Origin: an uncultured Lachnospiraceae bacterium
GTDB lineage: Bacteria; Bacillota; Clostridia; Lachnospirales; Lachnospiraceae
NCBI GenBank assembly: GCA_947564735.1
Contig: CANOEC010000012.1
Location: forward strand, 1-64,000
DNA length: 64,000 nt
Direction of reading: 5' to 3'
Shown here piece by piece: positions 43,247 to 52,308 of this stretch. Position 1 is the stretch's first letter. The number at the start of each line of letters is the position of its first letter. The notes below the pieces were generated by a model. That model was not told the DNA's origin. It saw nothing but the letters and a program-made list of their open reading frames with translations, and searched no databases. The translations under genes were made by a program, and so were the position numbers.

Positions 43247-43771
43247 ATGACAGATAAAGAACTCATCACAAAAGTTCATAACGGAAACAAAGAGGCGCTC
43301 AACCAGATTGCCGACAGATATTATGACGAAATCTACCGTTTCTGCCTGTATCTTACCGGAAAGGAAACGGACTCCTATGATATCACACAGGAAGTCTTTC
43401 TTCGTTTTATTAAATATGTAGATTCCTATGAATACAGGAATCTGAAGGGCTATCTGCTCATTATTGCCCGCAATCTGTGCCGGGACTATTTCCATCACAG
43501 CAAAGACGTAAGCTTTATGGAAGAAACGGATTATCCGGGCACGGAAGATACACAGCTTGGCAATCTGGAAAACCGTATGCTTCTGCAGCAGGCGCTTGGA
43601 CAGCTGCCTGTAAACCAAAGGGAAATTGTAATTCTGCGAATCTATGAAGAACTCAAATTCCATGAAATCGCATCGATATTGGGCTGCAATCTGTCAACGG
43701 TAAAATCAAGATTCCGGCTGGGAATCAAGAATCTCAGAAAACAATTGGAGGAAACAGAGCATGAAAAATAA
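43247..43771 (+). CDS. ECF-type sigma factor of the ABC operon
   Basis: A 174-residue sigma-70-family factor with region 2 (DRYYDEIYRFCLYLTGKETDSYDITQEVFLRFIKY) and region 4 (LPVNQREIVILRIYEELKFHEIASILGCNLSTVKSRFRLGIKNLRKQL). It starts the operon and overlaps the next gene by 11 bp. The membrane protein that follows may serve as its anti-sigma factor. The operon may be autoregulated through an ECF promoter, but none was identified with confidence. Confidence 0.9.
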   Translation: MTDKELITKVHNGNKEALNQIADRYYDEIYRFCLYLTGKETDSYDITQEVFLRFIKYVDSYEYRNLKGYLLIIARNLCRDYFHHSKDVSFMEETDYPGTEDTQLGNLENRMLLQQALGQLPVNQREIVILRIYEELKFHEIASILGCNLSTVKSRFRLGIKNLRKQLEETEHEK

Positions 43772-44531
43772 CGCGGACATCAAATCCCTTTTTACATCCG
43801 CAGATTCCCGACTCATAATTGATGAAACAAGAAAGCGGGATACGCTGAAGCTGATTCGTGCGCAGACCGAACGAAAAGAAATTCGCCTGCTATGCAGCGG
43901 GCGGCGGCTCTGGCTGTACCAGTTCCGCTATGCAGACAGAAATATGCTGTTTGTCCATCTGTCCAGATGTCTCTTCGTTTTTTTACTGATGGTACTCATG
44001 AATGCATATGGTGCAGATAACCAGCTTATGATTGTGGCTGCAATGATACTCTCCGGCATCCTCGGCTCCTTTTCTATTTTGGAAATCAGCAAAATCTGCT
44101 TCTCAAAGTTCTCGGAACTTAGCGAAAGCTGTTTCTTCAATATCCGCCAGATGACCGCCTACGATATGGTCTTCTCCGGTTTGATGAACCTTGCCGCTTT
44201 ATCGACAGTCATTTTGTTTGCAGGCTTTCAGTGGAAAATCCGTCTGATTCAAATCGGACTGTATCTATTTGTACCTTTTATTTTCACGCAATGCGTCTGT
44301 CTCGGCATCCTGCTCACGGAAACCGGAAGAAGAAATGTATGGCTGATTGCCGTTTCCGGTGGTTTTCTCTCCGCCTTCTATGCGATATTGGCATCCACAC
44401 CACGGCTTTATACCGAAACGGCTCTTTTCCTATGGGTCATCGCATTTTTCTTTGGTGCCGGCGTATTTGCGGTCCAAGTCCATGTACTTTTCAAAGAAAT
44501 CAGTAAAGGAGAAATCTTATGCACGAATTAG
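43761..44531 (+). CDS. Polytopic membrane protein, possible anti-sigma factor
   Basis: A 256-residue protein. Residues 1-70 are cytoplasmic and charged (MKNNADIKSLFTSADSRLIIDETRKRDTLKLIRAQTERKE), then about six hydrophobic segments follow from FVHLSRCLFVFLLMVLMNAYG to the end. It sits between the sigma factor and the ABC ATPase and overlaps both (11 and 13 bp). No known domain was recognised. The position supports either an anti-sigma factor or an accessory permease subunit. Confidence 0.7.
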   Translation: MKNNADIKSLFTSADSRLIIDETRKRDTLKLIRAQTERKEIRLLCSGRRLWLYQFRYADRNMLFVHLSRCLFVFLLMVLMNAYGADNQLMIVAAMILSGILGSFSILEISKICFSKFSELSESCFFNIRQMTAYDMVFSGLMNLAALSTVILFAGFQWKIRLIQIGLYLFVPFIFTQCVCLGILLTETGRRNVWLIAVSGGFLSAFYAILASTPRLYTETALFLWVIAFFFGAGVFAVQVHVLFKEISKGEILCTN

Positions 44532-45400
44532 AATTAACACAAGTAAGCAAAACATTTAAAAATAAAACGGCAGTAGATGAAATAAGCGTCCGCCTTGAAC
44601 ACGGCGTCTACGGGCTGCTGGGTGAAAACGGAGCCGGAAAAACCACTCTCATGAGAATGCTGTGCGGTATCTTAAAACCGACACAGGGCACGATACGATG
44701 CGACGGCATCCCGATTCTGCAAATGGGCGGCGAATACCGCCGACTCCTCGGCTATCTTCCGCAGGACTTCGGCTACTACGGAGATTTCAGCGCACTCCGC
44801 TTTCTCAATTATATCGCCGCATTGAAGGCACTGCCGGAAGAATATGCGCAAATCCGGATTGATGAACTTCTTGAGATGGTCGATTTGACCAAGGAAAAAA
44901 AGAATAAACTCAAAACCTTCTCCGGCGGTATGCTGCGAAGAGTCGGTATCGCACAGGCGCTATTAAACGACCCGGAAATCCTCGTTCTCGATGAACCCAC
45001 TTCCGGTCTTGACCCCGGCGAGCGCGTCCGTTTCCGCAATATTATCAGTTCCCTTGGCAAGAACCGAATCGTTATCCTGTCCACGCACATCGTCTCGGAT
45101 ATCGAGTATATTGCAGACAAAATCATGATTATGAAAGACGGCAGGATTATGCATTCCGGCGATGAAGCACAGATTCTGAAAGAGGCGGAAGGCTGCGTCT
45201 GGAAATGCACCGTGCCGGAAAGTCAAGTGGACGGACTGGACAGAACATATGTCATCAGCAACTTGAGAAATCAAGGAGACCGGATAGAACTGCGCATCAT
45301 TTCCAAAGAAAAGCCTGCTCTGGATGCAGAGCAGACCGCCGCAACGCTGGAAGACGCCTACCTGTTTTTTACGAAAAAAAAATCGAGCAGACTCGATTAG
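44519..45400 (+). CDS. ABC transporter ATP-binding protein
   Basis: A 293-residue ATPase with Walker A GENGAGKTTLMR, Q-loop LPQDFGYY, signature FSGGMLRRVGIAQAL, Walker B ILVLDEPTSGLD and switch His in LSTHIVSD. It powers the permease that follows and perhaps the divergent paralog. The C-terminal 70 residues (WKCTVPESQVDGLDRTYVIS...) form a regulatory tail seen in ABC-2 type exporters. It starts behind AAAGGAG inside the preceding gene. Confidence 0.95.
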   Translation: MHELELTQVSKTFKNKTAVDEISVRLEHGVYGLLGENGAGKTTLMRMLCGILKPTQGTIRCDGIPILQMGGEYRRLLGYLPQDFGYYGDFSALRFLNYIAALKALPEEYAQIRIDELLEMVDLTKEKKNKLKTFSGGMLRRVGIAQALLNDPEILVLDEPTSGLDPGERVRFRNIISSLGKNRIVILSTHIVSDIEYIADKIMIMKDGRIMHSGDEAQILKEAEGCVWKCTVPESQVDGLDRTYVISNLRNQGDRIELRIISKEKPALDAEQTAATLEDAYLFFTKKKSSRLD

Positions 45401-45412
45401 GAGGAATATAAT

Positions 45413-46579
45413 ATGCGCCTATATAAAACAGAATTGTATAAGCTTTGCCATAAGAAATTTTTCGTGCTGGGAAGCGTCTGTATGCTTTTGGCTCTCACCT
45501 TTCTTTTCTGCCAGCGCGTCGCCGCCACAAGAACCACAATAAACGGCATCGAATATCACGGCTATGAGGCTGTCATGGCAGATAAAGAAATTACAAAGGA
45601 ATTTACCGGAGTCCTCACAGACGATACGATACAACAGATTGCCCAAAAATATGGTTTCCCGCAGAGAGTCGTTCAATACTATGGATTCTCCGACAGCAAT
45701 TTCTTAAACAAATTTGTCGCCACATATGCCTCCGACGGCTACCTAAACGATTGGGACAACTATCGTATCGCTACCAGAACAGTTCCTCTCACCGAATCGG
45801 GGCTGGGCGGACTTTCTGAAAGGACCGGAGAGGATATCTGGTTTGCCTATTATGGAGAATGGGGTTCTTATCCGGAATGGTACTTTCTTGGCATGATTAT
45901 GGTAAGCATCGTACTACTATGCGTTATCTCCACCGTATTTTCCGTCGAGGAGCAGAGCAATACCAAGTCTCTACTGTTCACCACAAAGGAGGGACCGGCG
46001 AAAGATACCCATGCAAAAGTTGCCGCCGCATTCACTCTGGCAATGGGACTCTGGCTTTCTGTCACCGTATTTTCCCTGCTTCTGTATGGTATCGTATACG
46101 GCACCGACAGCTTTGGCTGCCTTGCCAATCTGGTCGTTGATTTCAGTGAACCGCTGATTTCCTTCCGGATGCTGCTGGCAGAAACCATGTTCTTCAGTAT
46201 GCTCGGCATACTGGAGCTGTGTGCCATCGCACTCTGCGTCTCCGCATACTGCCGCAGCACCTTTCACTCCGTCGCTGTGTGCGCACTCTGCTGGACGGTA
46301 TCGCTGCTTGAACCAATGATTATCCAAGGTATCGCCCAGATATTGCTTGCTTCCTCATTAGAGCAGTCAACCCTCTATTTATGCAGCCTGATTCTTTTTC
46401 CATTTCAGCTTATGATTTACACTGCGCCGCTCTATCTGATTCATGATGCTATCGTTTCGGAACTGGACGCTGTCTCCGCCAACATGGGAATCAATGCGTA
46501 CTGCATCATCAGCCTGTTGGCTGCTGCCGTCACGCTTCTGTGTATCTTCTTAGCATATCAAAGGTATCGGAAGCGATGA
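45413..46579 (+). CDS. ABC-2-type permease
   Basis: A 388-residue permease. After the first membrane helix an external loop of about 130 residues (EYHGYEAVMADKEITKEF...YGFPQRVVQYYGF...DGYLNDWDNYRI) follows, then a cluster of about five more helices. It is homologous along its length to the divergent gene at 41735, indicating duplication. It starts 12 bp after the ATPase behind AGGAGG. The substrate is unknown; operons of this type often export lipids or antimicrobial peptides. Confidence 0.85.
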   Translation: MRLYKTELYKLCHKKFFVLGSVCMLLALTFLFCQRVAATRTTINGIEYHGYEAVMADKEITKEFTGVLTDDTIQQIAQKYGFPQRVVQYYGFSDSNFLNKFVATYASDGYLNDWDNYRIATRTVPLTESGLGGLSERTGEDIWFAYYGEWGSYPEWYFLGMIMVSIVLLCVISTVFSVEEQSNTKSLLFTTKEGPAKDTHAKVAAAFTLAMGLWLSVTVFSLLLYGIVYGTDSFGCLANLVVDFSEPLISFRMLLAETMFFSMLGILELCAIALCVSAYCRSTFHSVAVCALCWTVSLLEPMIIQGIAQILLASSLEQSTLYLCSLILFPFQLMIYTAPLYLIHDAIVSELDAVSANMGINAYCIISLLAAAVTLLCIFLAYQRYRKR

Positions 46580-46590
46580 CTTCCGATACC
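46563..46590. terminator. Hairpin spanning the permease stop codon
   Basis: A perfect 11-bp stem (GGTATCGGAAG / CTTCCGATACC) with loop CGATGA containing the TGA stop. No T-tract follows, so it may act as a convergent-gene boundary or transcript stabiliser. Confidence 0.6.
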
Positions 46591-46618
46591 TGCTGATTTC
46601 TACCAATATAGCTTGCGG

Positions 46619-48859
46619 TTACTTCCGGTATAAGTAGAAATCATCCAGCGTTCCCCACGCTTTCGCGGCGGCACTGACACTTGCCCCAATAGTCAGTCTG
46701 CCGTCCTCTCCTACCGTGATTCCTTCCACCTCCGGGTTCTGCCAATTACACCATCCTGTTACGCCGGTCTCTGCCGCAAGCTGGTCTTTGCCGTTATCCG
46801 CATAGATATACATGTCCGCATTGTCGCCCGCATCTCCGCCTTGCAGATACAGACCGAAGACATACTCACCCGGTTCCAAATCCGTCAGGGTCTGCTCCAC
46901 CGTGAAATTCACTTCACTGGTTGACCAGAAATGCAGTGAGATATCCCCACTGTAGGCGTCCGCCGCTTTGTCCTGATAATCCGTGCCGCTGCCCGTGATT
47001 TCCCACATGGAGGTATCTTCTTCCTCGAAGCTGCCATTGACAATCAGATTCCTTCTGCTCACGGATATATGCGCCGTGGGCGTCGCTTCCTGCAACACCT
47101 TCACAACATCTTCAGTCAGAACTACTCCCTCTGCTCCGGCATTTCCTTCCCCAGTGCTTCCTTCCCCCGTACTGTCCTCTCCGCTCTTATCGATTAACTC
47201 AGGCAATTTACTGGCAATCTTGAAACTGCCTGTCACCTCATACTCGCCGCCCGTAAATGTATCGACTGCAGCAAGCTGTGTTTCATCCCATGCAACCGCC
47301 ACCGGAATGATACTTCTATCATTAAAGATGACGTCCACCGTCTCCGGCATTTTTAATTCCGACTGCAAAGGAACATTCACTTCCACGTCGGGAATACTCT
47401 CCACCTGTTTCTCTACGATGGTTCCGCAATGCAGATACTGAAAGGTCTTTAACGACGCCAATGCCTGACCGCTATAGTCAAACAGTGCCTGATTATCCCA
47501 AGAGCTTCCGCCGTAGTACACGCCGGCGTCTTTCGGGTCATATTCTGCCGCATAGGAGGACGCCCAGCCGGAACCATACTGCTCCCATATCTCCTTGTTC
47601 TTTGCAAGTACCTGTTCTGCATCCGCCGCGCCTTCTTCCCAAACGTCTACCGGCACCCACGCCGGCTCCCAATAGAAGTATCCTAATCCAGCCTCTCCGA
47701 CTGCCGCCACTGCCGCGCAGACGTCGCGGATTTCATTGGTCTGTCCCTGCACGGTCGCCGGATATTCAGGCAGTATATCGGCTTCCCCGATGCTGTTTGC
47801 AGAGCCATCGCCATCCCCCGTCGTATACGGGTAGGAATTCTCCGCCACAAGCACTTTCTTGCCGTAGGTTCCCGCTATCTCCTGAAGCGTCTCCGTCAGA
47901 TTCTCTTTCGTCCCATGCCAGAACGGATAATAGGACACCGCAAAGATATCGTAATCGATTTCCTTTTCTTTTACCTTCTCCGCTATCGCCAAGATTCCCT
48001 TTTTGTCGGATACGTCAGTAAAATGCACCGCAATCTGAATATCCTGTCCCGTCTTTTCGGAAACTTCCCGCACTGCAGCAGAACCTGCCTGCAAAAGCTG
48101 TCTCCTCTTCGTCCAGTCTGTCTCACCCGCAATGCCGTTGTTGATTTCGTTGCCAATCTGCACCATGCCTACATCGGCTCCGGCATCAATTATCTGTGTC
48201 AGACTCTCCTTCGTAAACTGCCCCAGCGCCTCAGCCTTTGCCTCTATCTCCATGCCTTCCCACGCCTTAGGGCACATCTGCTTGGAAGGATCCGCCCAGA
48301 AATCCGAGTAGTGATAATCCACACACAGTTTCATGCCATATTTCGCCGCCCGCCTGCCGATTTCTGCCGCTTTTGCCGTATCGTTGCCGCCTCCGCCGTA
48401 GCTGTTCCCGTTCTCATCGTAAGGGTCGTTCCATACACGCACTCTGATGTAATTCACACCATTTTGCGCCAGTATTTCAAAAATATCCTGCTCTTGTCCA
48501 TTCTCATTGTAATAGACTACACCGCTCTCTTCTTCCGCCAGAATGCTGGAGATGTCTACCCCTCTGATAAAATCATCCCTCAGATTCTCTATGGGTTCCA
48601 CATACACGCTCTCCTTCTGCGGCTCTGTGGGCAGGTCATAGATAACCGCTTCGATTTCGACCTTCCCGGCAGCGTTATCCTCTGCGCTCTCTGCATCTGA
48701 CGTGTCTGACGCTTCGTTTCCTATAGCGTCATTTACTCCTGTTGTCACAGAAGTCTCTGCACTGCTCTCTGTCCCGTTTTCCGTTCCGCCGCAGCCGCTA
48801 AGCGCCGTCATAGCTGTGGTTACCGCCAATACTGTAAACAATCGTATGTTCTTTTTCAT
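46619..48859 (-). CDS. Secreted modular endo-beta-1,4-galactanase (GH53)
   Basis: A 746-residue lipoprotein: signal LFTVLAVTTAMTALSGC with lipobox, an acidic Ser/Glu/Ala linker, a GH53 domain from about 110 to 500 (GVDISSILAEEESGV, acid/base Glu in VQIGNEINNG, nucleophile Glu in VLVAENSYPYTTG). An Ig-like domain follows (MPETVDVIFNDRSIIPVAVAW), then a C-terminal carbohydrate-binding module (NLIVNGSFEEEDTSMWEI...LDDFYLYRK) of the CBM61-like type associated with galactan. It would start galactan breakdown at the cell surface. The start follows AAAGGGG at 9 bp. No GCGCAATCGGTTG operator was found upstream. Confidence 0.93.
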   Translation of the reverse strand: MKKNIRLFTVLAVTTAMTALSGCGGTENGTESSAETSVTTGVNDAIGNEASDTSDAESAEDNAAGKVEIEAVIYDLPTEPQKESVYVEPIENLRDDFIRGVDISSILAEEESGVVYYNENGQEQDIFEILAQNGVNYIRVRVWNDPYDENGNSYGGGGNDTAKAAEIGRRAAKYGMKLCVDYHYSDFWADPSKQMCPKAWEGMEIEAKAEALGQFTKESLTQIIDAGADVGMVQIGNEINNGIAGETDWTKRRQLLQAGSAAVREVSEKTGQDIQIAVHFTDVSDKKGILAIAEKVKEKEIDYDIFAVSYYPFWHGTKENLTETLQEIAGTYGKKVLVAENSYPYTTGDGDGSANSIGEADILPEYPATVQGQTNEIRDVCAAVAAVGEAGLGYFYWEPAWVPVDVWEEGAADAEQVLAKNKEIWEQYGSGWASSYAAEYDPKDAGVYYGGSSWDNQALFDYSGQALASLKTFQYLHCGTIVEKQVESIPDVEVNVPLQSELKMPETVDVIFNDRSIIPVAVAWDETQLAAVDTFTGGEYEVTGSFKIASKLPELIDKSGEDSTGEGSTGEGNAGAEGVVLTEDVVKVLQEATPTAHISVSRRNLIVNGSFEEEDTSMWEITGSGTDYQDKAADAYSGDISLHFWSTSEVNFTVEQTLTDLEPGEYVFGLYLQGGDAGDNADMYIYADNGKDQLAAETGVTGWCNWQNPEVEGITVGEDGRLTIGASVSAAAKAWGTLDDFYLYRK

Positions 48860-48920
48860 TGCTGTACAACCCCTTTCTCTAAGTAGCAACTTCAGTTTAT
48901 CATACGATGGATGTATTCGT

Positions 48921-49249
48921 CTACTTTAGGTCAGTCTTTCTCTGCTCCGCAGCCGGAATCTCTTCCGATGTAAGAATCTGTACCTCATCGGTTCGGTCCA
49001 GTACCACAAACGTTTCAATCATGGACTGGAGACGGGCACCCGTTCCCTCTTCTACCTCTACGACATAACTTGCCGTGATAACGAATACACCACCACAACC
49101 ATCATCTACAAAATAGACCTCCTTGACTTCACAATCACGCATGCCGCTGCGGTAATGCCATAAAAAATATTTTTCTTCTTGAATCCACGCGCCTTTTTCA
49201 CCTTCAAAGCCTCATCCAGCATTTCTTCCGGGGAATACCCTTTTTCCAT
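48921..49249 (-). pseudogene. Broken anti-sigma-like gene
   Basis: Two overlapping minus-strand frames read one broken gene. The first, from ATG 49249, is MEKGYSPEEMLDEALKVKKARGFKKKNIFYGITAAACVIVKSRRSIL then TAG at 49106. The second, continuing another frame from about 49142 to 48921, reads CEVKEVYFVDDGCGGVFVITASYVVEVEE and ends in EQRKTDLK. The transmembrane part expected in the middle is missing. Position directly after a sigma fragment matches sigma/anti-sigma pairs. A frameshift plus internal deletion is the simplest reading. Confidence 0.6.
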
Positions 49250-49251
49250 TT

Positions 49252-49700
49252 TCACAGCACGACCCCCTCTTTCTCCAAATATTGCCTTAACTTTAATCTT
49301 GTCCGATTCAGTTTCGTAGAAATATTACTTTCTTTTAGCCCAAATTTCTTTGAAAGGCTGGAAATACTTTCCATGCAAAAATACCTTTGGATAAACAGGG
49401 TTCTGGTAGTCACATCCTGCTTTAATAAAAAAGCATGGATAGCGCTGTTCACCGTATCATCCGTCGAAGCCTCCACATCCTGCGATGACGGAATGCAATC
49501 CTGCAATTCGGACAGATAGATTTGAAGATGGCTGTCCCTCATTTTCCTATAGTTATACCGATATCTGGACAGCGCCAAATTACGCACAATCCGGCTGACA
49601 TAAGCACGCAGATGTGTGGGATAGTCAGGCGGCACGCTGTTCCATGTCTTTAGGTAAGTATCATTTTCACATTCCTCGGCATCCTCATTACATTTCAGAA
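49252..49700 (-). pseudogene. Truncated sigma-70-type factor
   Basis: The frame shows AWNILKCNEDAEECENDTYLKTWNSVPPDYPTHLRAYV (end of region 2) and region 4 ending FGLKESNISTKLNRTRLKLRQYL. The first half of region 2 is absent. A poly-A tract near 49710-49730 separates an ATG (MGKRKK) from the sigma frame by one base, so one extra A would connect them, but the product would still be truncated. It is followed after 2 bp by the broken anti-sigma-like gene. The pair appears decayed. Confidence 0.6.
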
Positions 49701-49776
49701 TATTCCAAGCAATATGAAAACTTTTTTTCTTTTTCCCATCCCCAATCCGGAATACTCAAATCCTATAAAAAACTCC

Positions 49777-49805
49777 TTGCGAACCCCCGCAACCTATGCT
49801 ATAAT
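49777..49805 (+). promoter_or_regulatory. tRNA-Trp promoter
   Basis: TTGCGA (49777-49782), 17 bp, TATAAT (49800-49805), 34 bp upstream of the tRNA. Confidence 0.8.
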
Positions 49806-49839
49806 ATAACTCGGTGATTTGAAATACACCACAGTACAT

Positions 49840-49910
49840 AGGGGCATAGTTCAAAGGTAGAACAGTGGTCTCCAAAACCATCGATGTGGGTTCGATTCCT
49901 ACTGCCCCTG
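49840..49910 (+). tRNA. tRNA-Trp (CCA)
   Basis: A 71-nt cloverleaf. The acceptor stem AGGGGCA pairs with TGCCCCT, the discriminator is G, the anticodon loop CTCCAAA carries CCA, and the T-arm reads GTGGG-TTCGATT-CCTAC. It is followed by a terminator 6 bp later, so it is a single-gene transcript. Confidence 0.95.
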
Positions 49911-49916
49911 TATAAG

Positions 49917-49942
49917 CCCGTGAGTCTTTGCTCACGGGTTTT
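49917..49942 (+). terminator. tRNA-Trp terminator
   Basis: CCCGTGAG / CTCACGGG with a 6-nt loop, followed by TTTT. Confidence 0.9.
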
Positions 49943-49968
49943 GTGTTATATAGAAAGGAATCTGTACC

Positions 49969-50481
49969 ATGAAGAGAATGATCGCATTGTCTGCCGTCTT
50001 TTGTCTGATTGCCGGGCTGATGACGGGCTGCGGCAAGAGCACCCCTCTGCTTTCCGCGGTTGATTACGAACTAAATCCCATGACAAACGAAACAAATAAA
50101 GGGGTATCTATCGGAGATACCCCAGAGGATTTTCTTGCCGCTTACGGCGAATATAAAATTTTCACATCTGTGGACGGTCAGGATTACCAAGTGCTTCCCA
50201 CTGAGGAAATCCCCTTCGACTCTGCCGCCGTTACCCTTCTGCCCACCTTTTTCATAGACGGGCTGCCTGTAGATACGGATGCCTTCTGTGAAGAAAATGA
50301 AATTGAGAAGACCAGTCTCTTATCTTTTTTAAGCTCTGATGATTATCTAAACTCCCACACGGTAGTCTACTACTACCTGCTTTTTACATGGGAAAAAGGC
50401 GTCATCACAGACATCCGCTCCTCCTATATGGACTACAATGAAGACGCCTCCTACTATCAATCATTCACAGAAACTGACTGA
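49969..50481 (+). CDS. Small lipoprotein of unknown function
   Basis: A 170-residue protein with a signal peptide (MKRMIALSAVFCLIAGLMTGC, lipobox LMTGC). The mature part contains GVSIGDTPEDFLAAYGEYKIFTSVDGQDY, reminiscent of SmpA/OmlA-like or small sensor lipoproteins, but not enough to assign. It starts behind AGAAAGGAA, just after the tRNA-Trp terminator. Its convergent neighbour is an ABC exporter gene. Confidence 0.7.
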   Translation: MKRMIALSAVFCLIAGLMTGCGKSTPLLSAVDYELNPMTNETNKGVSIGDTPEDFLAAYGEYKIFTSVDGQDYQVLPTEEIPFDSAAVTLLPTFFIDGLPVDTDAFCEENEIEKTSLLSFLSSDDYLNSHTVVYYYLLFTWEKGVITDIRSSYMDYNEDASYYQSFTETD

Positions 50482-50548
50482 TATAGTCAATCTTCTGCCA
50501 TCCTATCCAACAATCAAAATACCTTCGGCATTTTATTCCGTTCACCGC

Positions 50549-52306
50549 TTACCCCGCGAACTGGCTATTATACAGTGTTGCGTAGAAACCATTCTGCGCA
50601 AGCAGTGTCTCATGATTTCCCTGCTCGATAATATTGCCGTCCTTCATGACCAGAATCACATCCGCCTCGCGGATGGTAGAGAGCCTGTGCGCCACAATAA
50701 AACTGGTCCTTCCCTTCATCATCGTGGCAAACGCCTGCTGTATCTTGATTTCCGTTCTCGTATCTATCGAGGAAGTCGCTTCATCCAAAATCAACATTGG
50801 CGGCAGACAGAGCATGACTCTTGTAATACACAGAAGCTGCTTCTGTCCCTGCGAAAGATTTCCTCCATCCTCACCGATAACCGTATCATATCCCTGCGGC
50901 AGCCTCTTGATAAAACTGTGGGCATGGGATGCCTTCGCAGCCGCAATCACTTCTTCCTGCGTAGCCTCCGGTTTTCCCATAGTAATATTTTCTCTGATGG
51001 TTCCGGCTTTGAGCCAAGTTTCCTGCAATACCATTCCATAATTGTCGCGCAGGCTGCTTCTCGTCACATTTCTGATATCCGCGCCGTCCACACGGATTTG
51101 CCCCGACAAAACGTCATAAAATCTCATGAGCAGATTAATCACCGTCGTCTTGCCGCATCCGGTAGGACCCACAATCGCCACTCTCTGACCCGGTTTGACC
51201 GAAAGGTTAAAATCCGTAATCAGCTTCTTATCCGGCACATAGGAAAATTCCACATGCTCTAAATCGACTCTGCCTTCCACGTCTTTTAAGATAAGCGCGT
51301 CCTCACTCTCCGGAATCTGCGGCTCTTCCTCAATCAAGGCAAATATCCTTGCGGCGCAGGCAATCGCGTTCTGCAGTTCCGTAACCACGCCCGATATCTC
51401 GTTAAAAGGCTTCGTATACTGGTTGGCATATGTGAGAAAGCATGATAACTGTCCCACGCTGATTCCTCCCCGTATGGCAAAGAAAGCGCCTGTCACAGCC
51501 ACACCCGCATAGACCAGATTGTTGACAAACCGGGTGGATGGGTTGGTGATGGAGGAATAGAAAATCGCCTTCAAGGAACACTTCCCCAGTCTGTCGTTGA
51601 TCTCGTCAAACTCTGCCAGCGCCTCGTCCTCATGGGAAAAAGCCTGTACCACCTTCTGATTGCCTATCATTTCCTCGATTAAGGCAGTCTGCTCTCCCCT
51701 CGTCTCCGACTGTACCTTGAACATCGTATAGGTCTTCTTTGCAATAAATGCCGCCACAATGAAAGACAGCGGCGTAATCAATACCACAACACCCGTAATG
51801 CCTACATTGACACTCAGCATAAACCCCAGCGTTCCCAGAATTGTGATAACACCCGTAAAGAACTGAGTGAACCCCATCAACAGACCATCTGCAAACTGAT
51901 CCACGTCCGCAATGACGCGACTCACCACTTCCCCGTAAGAATGACCGTCAATATACTTCAGAGGAAGAATCTCTATCCGGCGAAACGCCTCATTTCTGAT
52001 ATCCTGCACGATACGGTAGGTCATCTTGTTGTTGCATACATTCATAATCCACTGCGCAGCTGCCGTAGCTGCTATGACGACCGCCATCTTTTTTAGTATG
52101 ACAAAGACGCCTGCAAAATCCACATTTCCCTTATCCAGAATTAAATCTATGACTTTACCGGTCAATATTGGAAGGTACAGTGTAAGCGTAACAGTCAGCG
52201 CCGCCATCACAATCGACAATACAAGATAGACCCAATATTTTCTAATATAATGTAAAACCTTGACCACGGTCTCTTTTTGACTACTCCGGTTATCTGCTCT
52301 CTCCAT
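50549..52306 (-). CDS. ABC exporter half-transporter, canonical-site subunit
   Basis: A 585-residue half-transporter with six membrane helices (residues 20-300) and an ATPase domain. Walker A is GPTGCGKTTVINLL, the signature LSQGQKQLLCITR and Walker B MLILDEATSSID with catalytic Glu. It is 2 bp from the next gene and they form a heterodimer. In such pairs one subunit has a degenerate composite site; here this subunit has the proper Glu but the altered signature (Gln in LSQGQ). Likely multidrug or lipid export. Confidence 0.93.
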   Translation of the reverse strand: MERADNRSSQKETVVKVLHYIRKYWVYLVLSIVMAALTVTLTLYLPILTGKVIDLILDKGNVDFAGVFVILKKMAVVIAATAAAQWIMNVCNNKMTYRIVQDIRNEAFRRIEILPLKYIDGHSYGEVVSRVIADVDQFADGLLMGFTQFFTGVITILGTLGFMLSVNVGITGVVVLITPLSFIVAAFIAKKTYTMFKVQSETRGEQTALIEEMIGNQKVVQAFSHEDEALAEFDEINDRLGKCSLKAIFYSSITNPSTRFVNNLVYAGVAVTGAFFAIRGGISVGQLSCFLTYANQYTKPFNEISGVVTELQNAIACAARIFALIEEEPQIPESEDALILKDVEGRVDLEHVEFSYVPDKKLITDFNLSVKPGQRVAIVGPTGCGKTTVINLLMRFYDVLSGQIRVDGADIRNVTRSSLRDNYGMVLQETWLKAGTIRENITMGKPEATQEEVIAAAKASHAHSFIKRLPQGYDTVIGEDGGNLSQGQKQLLCITRVMLCLPPMLILDEATSSIDTRTEIKIQQAFATMMKGRTSFIVAHRLSTIREADVILVMKDGNIIEQGNHETLLAQNGFYATLYNSQFAG

Positions 52307-52308
52307 GA

